The position numbers and the translations under genes are program-made. From positions 1 to 63,566 of IMG/VR virus record IMGVR_UViG_3300033064_001031: a stretch of 63,566 nt of DNA. One strand, given 5' to 3'. This document shows, piece by piece, positions 57,848-63,566 of the stretch. The notes below the pieces were generated by a model that saw only the letters and a program-made list of their open reading frames with translations, had not been told where the DNA came from and did no database searches. The stretch is from a virus. Within the stretch, counting starts at the first letter, position 1, and every line of letters begins with the position of its first letter.

Positions 57848-58464
57848 CAGGGCGTCCCAGGCAGGAACGCCGAGATGACCTCCATCTGAGTCGGGTTCCG
57901 CCAGCGAGCAACCGCCCGGACCCGCTCCCACAGTGGGAGCACCTTCGGGTTGTCCAGCAGCACGGTCATGGCATCAGCCACCTCACCGAGCAGCTCCGGC
58001 AACTTGCCCTTCATCTTCTGGACCAGCCCCGGAACCAGGAACCCCTGCTCGTTGAGAGCCGCGTTCAGCAGCTCGCGGGCCGTCTTCTCCAGTTCATCAT
58101 CAACGGGCTCGTTTCCAGTCGCGGGACACCAGACGGGCAGACAGCGAGAGCGGATGGTGCCCTTGACCCCGCCGATGTCGGTGGCCCACAGGATCGCCTG
58201 GACGTACTTGTTCGGCTGCTCGATGGACTTGAGCAAGGCGTCCGCCGACTTCAACCCCTTCGTCATGTCCATCGGCCCGGCGATGACGACACCCAGGTCG
58301 ATGCCGAGGGGAGCTGACTGGAGCAGGGACACCATCTCGCGGGCGTCATCCACCTTCAGCCCGTCATCCCCGAACGGAGCGTGCAGGAGCCGACCGCGAC
58401 GACCAGCTTCATCAACGGCGAACTGACGGGCACCGGGGCCGTGACAGAGGAGGCAGGAGTCCAT
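57847..58464 (-). CDS. Clamp-loader delta-prime-like protein, N-terminally short
   Basis: 205 residues resembling HolB from its zinc region onward: CLLCHGPG at the start, DDAREMVSLLQSAP, GVVIAGPMDMTKGLKSADAL and LLKSIEQPNKYVQAILWATD. The SRC motif is at about 109-111. The helical collar follows. The usual first 80-100 residues with the P-loop-like segment are missing. Delta-prime is normally the stator of the loader and does not need ATPase activity, so a shortened form could work. It is coupled to its neighbour by TGATG. Confidence 0.65.
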   Translation of the reverse strand: MDSCLLCHGPGARQFAVDEAGRRGRLLHAPFGDDGLKVDDAREMVSLLQSAPLGIDLGVVIAGPMDMTKGLKSADALLKSIEQPNKYVQAILWATDIGGVKGTIRSRCLPVWCPATGNEPVDDELEKTARELLNAALNEQGFLVPGLVQKMKGKLPELLGEVADAMTVLLDNPKVLPLWERVRAVARWRNPTQMEVISAFLPGTP

Positions 58465-58488
58465 GTCTGGGTCTACCCGACTGGGGAG

Positions 58489-58680
58489 CTACACCGTGAC
58501 GGTGAACGACCCGTTGCATGTCTGACAGCGGTAGCGGCGAGTCGTCCCGCCACCCTGAAGGAGGGTCTTCTTGAAGATGAGCGTGCAGATCGCCTGGTTG
58601 CCTTCGCAGTGCTCGGCAGCCCGGCACTTGATCCACACGGGTTCTTGATTCGCCGGAACGATGGGCTTCTGCTGACTCAT
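58489..58680 (-). CDS. Small zinc-ribbon protein
   Basis: 63 residues from the ATG at 58680 (TGAGG upstream). Cys residues in VWIKCRAAEHCEG, ICTLIFKK and YRCQTCNGSF give a ribbon-type metal site. It probably binds a nucleic acid or protein partner. No family assignment beyond the ribbon. Confidence 0.55.
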   Translation of the reverse strand: MSQQKPIVPANQEPVWIKCRAAEHCEGNQAICTLIFKKTLLQGGGTTRRYRCQTCNGSFTVTV

Positions 58681-58687
58681 AGGGACC

Positions 58688-59377
58688 TCACTCGTCGAAC
58701 CGCTGGTATGGGCTCCCGTCACCAGTACCCGGCGGGACGATGGGCTCTCCCGGAGCGACAGGAGGGAGCACCACCTGATCCTGGTTCACCTGGTACGGCG
58801 TCGTGAGATCAGGAGCCGTGGGCATCGGCACGACAGCAGACACCGGAGGGCTCTCAGCCATCGCAGCTTCCCAGACAGCCTGAGCCTGTTCAGCCGCCGC
58901 GAGAGTCTGAGCTTCAGCTACCAGCTCCGCTTCGGTCTTGTAGACCAGGGGACCATCAGCAGTCACCTCGTACTCCGTGGTCGTGGCAGAGGGGGGCATG
59001 TAGCCCTCGTCGATGAGGCCCCTGAGCAAGGCCTGTTCGATCTTGACCAGCAGCCCTTCAAGGTCGCCCGGCAGCATCTCCTTGTTGATCTGCTGCCGCA
59101 GGGTCTCGTTCGTGCCCCCCAGCACCTTCACCAGGACTGAGCCATCTTCAAACAGGGGGACGACCACCTTCTGCCACCGGCCCCAGAGCACGAAGAACGG
59201 GAACAGGTGGGTGTGGCTGGCATCCAGCACCGTGAGCGGCGGGATCAGGGTGACGTGGACTGCGTAGCTGGGGTGACTCGGGGTGGTCGTCGGGAAGTCC
59301 ACATCAGCTCGACCCAGGTTCAAGTAGAGGACGCCGACAGCCAGTTGTCTCAAGTCGGTCTGGAACGGGTTGCTCAT
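58688..59377 (-). CDS. Unknown protein downstream of iteron region
   Basis: 229 residues from the ATG at 59377 (AGGAGG upstream); the longer frame to 59416 is rejected. The N-terminal half is strand-rich (AVGVLYLNLGRADVDFPTTT, AVHVTLIPPLTVLDASHTHL). The middle is helical (LRQQINKEMLPGDLEGLLVK). The C-terminal 90 residues are Ala/Pro/Glu-rich and probably disordered. A weak late-promoter-like element precedes it. The function is unknown; a structural role is possible. Confidence 0.5.
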   Translation of the reverse strand: MSNPFQTDLRQLAVGVLYLNLGRADVDFPTTTPSHPSYAVHVTLIPPLTVLDASHTHLFPFFVLWGRWQKVVVPLFEDGSVLVKVLGGTNETLRQQINKEMLPGDLEGLLVKIEQALLRGLIDEGYMPPSATTTEYEVTADGPLVYKTEAELVAEAQTLAAAEQAQAVWEAAMAESPPVSAVVPMPTAPDLTTPYQVNQDQVVLPPVAPGEPIVPPGTGDGSPYQRFDE

Positions 59378-59402
59378 CAGCAGCCTCCTACCTCCCCCCG
59401 TG

Positions 59403-59417
59403 CATAGCCCCATCACC
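59403..59417 (-). promoter_or_regulatory. Late-promoter-like element, copy G (degenerate)
   Basis: Minus strand GGTGATGGGGCTATG, 26 bases before the 59377 start. It keeps the CTATG part and the first G and T but not the TAG. Confidence 0.3.
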
Positions 59418-59426
59418 AGCAGCCAG

Positions 59427-59698
59427 AGAATCTGCCCGTTTTTTCTCAGTGCTGTTCTAAGTGATTTTTTTCCACTCAGACCCCCACTGAAAGAATCTGA
59501 GTTTCTCGTCCCACCGATTCTCTGATTCTCGCAACACAGCCCTAAACGTCGAAAAACCCGTCGAGAATGTTTCTCGCGGGATTCGGTGGGGGTCTAGGCG
59601 ATTCTTTTTCGATCAGGAACCATTCTCAGGCTCTACCGACCAACCCTAGTGGTTTTCTGTTCTGTGTTTCTCTGCGTCTGGAGAATCAGGAGAATCTG
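59427..59698. repeat. AT-rich cluster of AGAATC-type repeats (possible origin or control region)
   Basis: Within about 270 bases the hexamer AGAATC (or GATTCT on the other strand) occurs at 59427, 59492, 59516, 59524, 59600, 59682 and 59691, plus near-copies AGAATG and ATTCTC. Three copies extend to AGAATCTG. T-runs (TTTTTT, TTTTTTT) and a much lower GC content than anywhere else in the window mark the same stretch. No gene is supported. Iteron-like binding sites of a replication origin, or operator sites between the two transcription blocks, are the likeliest explanations. Confidence 0.55.
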
Positions 59699-60265
59699 GT
59701 TTTTCGTGGTGATTTCTAGGTTCAGGCGTATTTCGGGCATGGTGACTATCCTGACTACTTCATCTTGTATCAGCCTGACGGCTGCTACTGCGATTCGGTG
59801 TCGGGTCACTACATGGTGAACCATCATTATTGATAATCAGGTCGTCCTACGGACTCCCTTCCTTCTCTACTAAGGCCCAGAGAAGTGGGGAGAGGGTCGT
59901 AGGCGATAGGGGCTACAAGTTCCAGCGGGTGACCCCCACCGTGCTGACAGCACCCCTTCGGCCCTCCTGCTGTCAGGAGGTTCGCCAAGCGGATTTCCAT
60001 CATCGAGGTCCAGGGGTCTGGATGCAGATGACGGGATCGGTGATGCAAAGAGCGTCTGGATTCAACGTGGCAGCTTCCACGTAGCTCAACGGCATCTGCT
60101 CGGGTCACCCCGATGCTCGACCAGCTACCTCTCACGGACCTGCAAGCGGTAGCACCTGAGTCAATGTCCCCCGGAGGGGACGGCAGATCAGGCTGACGAG
60201 CACAACCTCCCCTGACGAGGAGTCGTTGAATCCACCGGGCAGTAGAAAGGGGCCGACCCCTGCTG
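59699..60265. other. Non-coding interval with several hairpins
   Basis: No convincing gene. Visible structures are ATTATTGATAAT at about 59826-59837, GTGCT-GAC-AGCAC at 59941-59953, CCTCCTG-CTGT-CAGGAGG near 59963-59980, and TCCCC-CGGA-GGGGA near 60167-60180. The series suggests a structured RNA or terminators for the sigma-like gene at 60266. A tRNA-like string (GTAGCTCAACGGCA) near 60081 has no matching arms. Two minus-strand frames (59633-59827 and 59827-60135) are His/Arg-rich without ribosome sites. Confidence 0.45.
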
Positions 60266-61312
60266 TCAAGCGGAAGTCGCGGCTCGCTTGATCAGGTGCA
60301 GGTGGGCACTCCGCATCATCGCCCGCTCACCGATGTCCCGGAGCTGGCCGAGGAACTGCTTGTCCCGCTGGATGCTCTCGATGGCCGGGGTCATCTTCTC
60401 CCTGATGACCTTGGAGAGCGTGCCGGGGGCCATGCCGTACTGCGCGGCCATGTCCTGCTTCTTGACCTTCTTGCCGGTGAGCTGCGCGATGAACAGCTCA
60501 GTGGCCATGTCCGCCCACTTGCCCTCGCCACGGAGGGACTTCTCGAACGACTTCTGGATGAGCTGGCGGACGCCGCTGCGGGGATCGACCAGGAGGTCCT
60601 GGAGCACCTGATAGAAGTCGCCCTTGTCCCGGCTCATTGAGTCGAAGACGCTGTGGCCCTCGGCATCCTCGGTGGGAGCCCGGTTGCGGTCGCCACCCTT
60701 GAACTCGTCGCCGACGTTCTGGACGAAGAACTTGGCCGCGATGCCAGCGACCCCCTGCGGGGTCTCCTTGCCACGGGGGATGTTCGCTGCCACGCCCTTG
60801 TTGAAGGCCCCGAACTGGAAGAAGTACGGACCCTTGGCCAGCGCACCCATGCCGTCCTTGGTCAGCCCCATCAGCCCGTTCTGGATGATGTCGTCGGGGG
60901 AGAAGTGGACCTCGCGCTTCCGCGACCACTTGTTGAACTCCTGCCGCACCATCCCCAGCACCTTGCTGATCATCCCGGTGTTCCCCGTCGAGAACCACGA
61001 CGGGTCGATGTCCGTGCCCTTGAAGTGGTCCTGTGCAGCAGCCAGACCACGCCGACCCTGCTTCCACCACTTCCCGGCGTGCTTGCCGGGAGCCGCACCG
61101 GAGGCTCCTTCGAGCACCTGGAGCCGGGCGAGGATGTCGTAGTCGGCCGAGTCCACGTTCCCGAAGACGTAGCGCGACGCCAGACGACACAGCAACCGGG
61201 CCTGTACGGAGAGCGCCGGGTCCACGGAGGCACAGCGGAGGTCGAACGCGACCGGCAGCCTCTCGTGAAGAGCGGCGGTGCGAAGTCGGGCTGCGGTCAT
61301 TTTGCGGGTCAT
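60266..61312 (-). CDS. Sigma-70-like protein
   Basis: 348 residues from the ATG at 61312, preceded by GTGAGGAACACC. The middle shows sigma region 2-like features (GMVRQEFNKWSRKREVHFSP, DDIIQNGLMGLTKDGM, FFQFGAFNKGVAANI). The C-terminal part has a region 4-like HTH (ATELFIAQLTGKKVKKQDMA, AQYGMAPGTLSKVIREKMTP). The N-terminus (KMTAARLRTAALHERL) and C-terminus (RSAHLHLIKRAATSA) are basic amphipathic peptides like those of virion-module proteins, so it might also be carried in the particle. It could direct RNA polymerase to the phage-specific promoters. Similarity is by pattern. Confidence 0.5.
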   Translation of the reverse strand: MTRKMTAARLRTAALHERLPVAFDLRCASVDPALSVQARLLCRLASRYVFGNVDSADYDILARLQVLEGASGAAPGKHAGKWWKQGRRGLAAAQDHFKGTDIDPSWFSTGNTGMISKVLGMVRQEFNKWSRKREVHFSPDDIIQNGLMGLTKDGMGALAKGPYFFQFGAFNKGVAANIPRGKETPQGVAGIAAKFFVQNVGDEFKGGDRNRAPTEDAEGHSVFDSMSRDKGDFYQVLQDLLVDPRSGVRQLIQKSFEKSLRGEGKWADMATELFIAQLTGKKVKKQDMAAQYGMAPGTLSKVIREKMTPAIESIQRDKQFLGQLRDIGERAMMRSAHLHLIKRAATSA

Positions 61313-61366
61313 GGTGTTCCTCACGCAGGTCCCCGAAGGATGCCAGCTTCTCTGCTTGCCACCGCC

Positions 61367-61381
61367 TATAGAGGGATAACC
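61367..61381 (-). promoter_or_regulatory. Late-promoter-like element, copy E
   Basis: Minus strand GGTTATCCCTCTATA, 55 bases before the sigma-like gene's ATG. It has TTAT where others have TTAG or CTAG. Confidence 0.4.
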
Positions 61382-61426
61382 GCCGGAGGAGTAGGCCCAG
61401 CGAGCCATCAAAAAAGAGGGGGCTCA

Positions 61427-61442
61427 GCCCGAAAAAACGGGC
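61427..61442. repeat. 5-bp hairpin with A6 loop
   Basis: GCCCG-AAAAAA-CGGGC in the divergent region between the two sigma-like genes. It may be an operator or a stray structure. Confidence 0.3.
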
Positions 61443-61451
61443 CTGGGAGGC

Positions 61452-61479
61452 TTGACCAGGGGGGTCGCCGTGGTAGCTT
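61452..61479 (+). promoter_or_regulatory. Host sigma-70-type promoter for the plus-strand regulator
   Basis: TTGACC (-35) and TAGCTT (-10, TANNNT type) with a 16-base spacer, about 94 bases before the TTG start codon. The leader contains an AACGACCCG/CGGGATCGTT hairpin at 61539-61561. It is the best host-type promoter seen, as expected for an early gene. Confidence 0.5.
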
Positions 61480-61572
61480 CATTGAGCGTGCGTCCTCGTC
61501 CTCAGTGACTCAAACAGTCGTGCGCCAGACGGAACCGTAACGACCCGAAGACGGGATCGTTCAGGAGGCACC

Positions 61573-63015
61573 TTGAGCACGAATCTTGGCGGAACCACGC
61601 CACACGTCCCCCCTCCGCGACCCGGCCAGCTTCGAGAGCCTCTGCTGAAGGCACTCTGCAAGGCCACCAACTACACCGCCAACGTCTTCGTTCCGCACTC
61701 CACGGTGCTCGATGACGTGATCCGCGAGGCGGGCTACGACCCGTCGAACCTGCCGGTCGGCTGGAGCCGGGAGACCCGCTGCTCTGACGGCAGCGGGGCA
61801 GGGCTCGACCGGAACATCTCGCTCGCCTTCCGCTACGCCTACCGGGACAAGAAGCCCGCCCTGACCGTGAAGGGGCCGAAGGCAGGCCAGTGGGGACTGA
61901 CCGACCACGGTGTCTCTCTCATCAAGGGGCTGCTGCCGCGACCCCTCCCCCGCCCCAAGACCTTCCACGACCCGCTGCTGAAGGTGCTCGGCACCCTCTC
62001 GGACCACACCGCCAAGGTCGCCATCGCCCACGACGACGTGATTCGCGGGGTGATGGTCGAGATCGGGGTCGATCCCGACAACCTGCCGATGGGCTGGCGG
62101 GACCGGGGATCGAACCGGCAGATCCAGGCATTCGACCGTGTGCGATGGGCCGTCAAGTCCATGCGCGGCGGCAAGGTCCCCACCATCTCGCAGCCCACCC
62201 GTGGCATGTGGGCTCTGACCCCAGCGGGCGAGCTGCTCGCCCGTGACCTCAACAACGTCGTCACGTTGACCGTGCTGGCCCCTGTCCGCCCGACAGAGCC
62301 GCCCAAGGCCAAGAGGCCGACCACCGGCCCCAACGAGACTGCCGTGTGGCTGGGAGAGCACCTGCGGCCCGCTCCGGGGCACAAGGAGAGTGACCTTCAC
62401 CGGATGGCACGGGCGGCCTTGTGCCGTCGTCTGCCGGTGTCCGCGAACGCGGGGATGATCGAGGACCACATCCAGAACTACTGGATGAAGGCCATCCGTC
62501 TGAACTCGCTGCGGAAGCTGTTGCAGGACGGCGGCAAGGTGCCGTACAGCAAGGTGGTCGCCTACGCCGTGAACTCCGGTCGGACCGACGCCCGTGACAT
62601 GGGCACCGAGCCGGTGTGCCGGGAGCTGTACGGAGCCCGCACAGAGAAGGAGCGGCGGGAGCGCAAGGATCTGCCGACCCCGCAGTTCGGTGACAAGCCC
62701 ATGGGGGCGTGGGACACGGACGGGAACATGAAGTCCCCGGACGATGCTGATGGGGCCATTGACGACACGGGGCTGGACTTCGACCTCATCTGGTCTCAGG
62801 TCGAGAACGTCGTCCAGGACGAGAAGCCGCAGGCGTGGAAGCGGTACTCCCACATCCTCGCCATGCGGGCACAGGGCCTCACCACCCGCGAGATCGCAGC
62901 CGTCGAGAACGTCAGCCGCAACCGGGCTGCGTCGATGCTGGCCGAAGCTCGTCGTTGTGTTCGGAAGGGCGCGACCGAGGGCCACCTCAACGGCTTCATC
63001 GAAGCGCGGGACTAG
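61573..63015 (+). CDS. Regulator with two winged-helix repeats and sigma-like C-terminus
   Basis: 480 residues from a TTG start with AGGAGG five bases upstream. Residues about 22-120 and 132-226 are two copies of an Mrr-N-like winged helix (GYDPSNLPVGW and GVDPDNLPMGW; GQWGLTDHG and GMWALTPAG). Residues about 275-360 resemble a sigma region 2 or related helical domain (IEDHIQNYWMKAIRLNSLRK, KVVAYAVNSGRTDARDMGTE). Residues about 428-470 are a region 4-type HTH (HILAMRAQGLTTREIAAVEN, VSRNRAASMLAEARRC). It is the only long plus-strand gene and has a host-type promoter. It may be an early-expressed regulator or sigma factor for later genes. Confidence 0.6.
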   Translation: MSTNLGGTTPHVPPPRPGQLREPLLKALCKATNYTANVFVPHSTVLDDVIREAGYDPSNLPVGWSRETRCSDGSGAGLDRNISLAFRYAYRDKKPALTVKGPKAGQWGLTDHGVSLIKGLLPRPLPRPKTFHDPLLKVLGTLSDHTAKVAIAHDDVIRGVMVEIGVDPDNLPMGWRDRGSNRQIQAFDRVRWAVKSMRGGKVPTISQPTRGMWALTPAGELLARDLNNVVTLTVLAPVRPTEPPKAKRPTTGPNETAVWLGEHLRPAPGHKESDLHRMARAALCRRLPVSANAGMIEDHIQNYWMKAIRLNSLRKLLQDGGKVPYSKVVAYAVNSGRTDARDMGTEPVCRELYGARTEKERRERKDLPTPQFGDKPMGAWDTDGNMKSPDDADGAIDDTGLDFDLIWSQVENVVQDEKPQAWKRYSHILAMRAQGLTTREIAAVENVSRNRAASMLAEARRCVRKGATEGHLNGFIEARD

Positions 63016-63383
63016 TCCTCGAACGCTGCGGACAACAGGAACGAGTCCATGTCGTCCACGGGCGGGGCCTCGTAGCCGACCTCCAACAGGTCAGCCTCTT
63101 CCTCGCTCATCGTCGGTCCCTTGCGGGCGATGGGGTCGGTCAAGGCCATGGTCACGAGGTCGAAACCACCACCGCTGGGGACCTTGGTGCCGGTGGCCCG
63201 GAGCTGGCGGACGAAGAGCAGCATCAGCTTCTCCACGCTGGCCATCGTCATCGTGCCCTCGGCCACCAGCTCACGGGCGAAGCCCTGCGTGTTGGCGTTG
63301 ACGACCTGGCTGAACAGCCGCTTGCCGGACAGGTTGCGGACGTAGACGGCCCAGTCGTCGAGGGTCTGCGGTCGGTTGCTCAT
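63012..63383 (-). CDS. Small unknown protein, convergent with the regulator
   Basis: 123 residues. Helical N-terminal part (TLDDWAVYVRNLSGKRLFSQ, ELVAEGTMTMASVEKLMLLF), then a Gly/Ser loop and an acidic tail. It overlaps the end of the plus-strand regulator by 4 bases and begins in a TGATG overlap with the partial gene at the right edge. No family recognised. Confidence 0.55.
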   Translation of the reverse strand: MSNRPQTLDDWAVYVRNLSGKRLFSQVVNANTQGFARELVAEGTMTMASVEKLMLLFVRQLRATGTKVPSGGGFDLVTMALTDPIARKGPTMSEEEADLLEVGYEAPPVDDMDSFLLSAAFED

Positions 63384-63566
63384 CAGACGCGCTCCAGCAT
63401 GGGTGACAGCATGAGGTCCACCACCTTCTCATCGAGCCGCCAGAGCGAGGCGTCCCGTTTCTTGACGCCCTCCCACTCGGCACCTAGCTCGATGCCCTGT
63501 GCGTCCTTGATGATGCTGTCGAAGCTCGCCCCGTCCATCTCCTGAAACGACTTGCGGATCTGGTCG
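63383..63566 (-). CDS. Partial gene at the right edge (3' part only)
   Basis: The last 60 codons of a minus-strand gene whose start lies beyond the window. They read DQIRKSFQEMDGASFDSIIK, then ELGAEWEGVKKRDASLWRLD, ending in TGA that overlaps the next ATG (TGATG). The reading frame has no internal stop and the coupling is typical of this genome. Function cannot be judged. Confidence 0.6.
   Translation of the reverse strand, partial: DQIRKSFQEMDGASFDSIIKDAQGIELGAEWEGVKKRDASLWRLDEKVVDLMLSPMLERV

Noticed and set aside
60081-60094. tRNA-like string GTAGCTCAACGGCA
   Set aside because: It resembles a D-arm, but no acceptor stem, anticodon arm or T-arm can be paired around it.
59633-60135. Two minus-strand frames of 64 and 102 codons in the non-coding interval
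   Set aside because: No ribosome site and compositions rich in Arg, His, Thr and Ser. The first overlaps the repeat cluster.

Overview
The window is one contiguous piece of a large, GC-rich, tailed double-stranded DNA phage (Caudoviricetes). Nearly every gene lies on the minus strand, packed with ATGA, TGATG and GTGA overlaps. Only a Nudix hydrolase (3614-4033) and a winged-helix/sigma-like regulator (61573-63015) are on the plus strand. The phage order terminase, portal, protease, scaffold, capsid and a full bacterial-style replication and recombination set are both present. No tail tape measure, lysis cassette, replicative DNA polymerase or DnaB helicase is visible, so the genome continues outside the window. 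The host is not identified. A short lipoprotein with an Asp-rich linker and a MopE-type Cys/Asp motif is of a kind common in Myxococcota and related bacteria, which is only a weak hint.

Layout, read in the direction of minus-strand transcription (right to left). At 63.5-61.3 kb there are two small unknown genes and a sigma-like switch region. The interval 60.27-59.38 kb is non-coding, with an AT-rich iteron-like cluster and several hairpins. From 59.4 to 33 kb lies the replication, recombination and nucleotide module: delta-prime-like and delta clamp-loader subunits, a class II ribonucleotide reductase with an intein, an HNH nuclease, RecD2-like helicase, an SSB-like protein, RuvC, RecA, a split Rad50/SbcC with SbcD, a Cas4/RecB-like nuclease, sliding clamp, Toprim primase, DnaX and a NusG-like protein. 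A double-HTH sigma-region-4-like protein sits at 32.3-32.9 kb. From 32.3 to 5.4 kb lies the virion module: beta-helix and fibre-like proteins, several unknown virion-type proteins, terminase, portal, a 2151-residue multi-enzyme 'polyvalent' protein, protease-like protein, EF-hand acidic scaffold candidate, a capsid-accessory candidate and the major capsid protein. From 5.4 to 1 kb there are strong hairpin terminators, a lipoprotein split by an in-frame amber codon, the Nudix gene and further unknown genes, the last cut by the window edge.

How it fits together. The phage carries its own clamp, clamp loader, primase, SSB and RecA/Rad50/Mre11/RuvC repair set, so replication is probably recombination-linked as in T4, while polymerase and helicase come from the host or from outside the window. 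A 15-base element, consensus GNTAGTNNNCCTATR on the minus strand, occurs at seven places just upstream of genes. Five of these lie in the virion module, one precedes the sigma-like gene at 61.3 kb and one precedes an unknown gene at 59.4 kb. None was seen between 33 and 58 kb. It is the best candidate for a late promoter, with the phage sigma-like proteins as candidate readers.

The most unusual items are: the giant protein fusing a CCA/poly(A)-polymerase-like nucleotidyltransferase, an HExxH metallopeptidase, a complete topoisomerase IB active site and zinc ribbons, sitting between portal and protease; a class 3 intein (Pro1, Trp/Cys/Thr triad) placed exactly before the redox cysteine of the reductase; an EF-hand pair in the putative scaffold; the Rad50 split; the amber-interrupted lipoprotein; and the recurrent late-promoter-like element.
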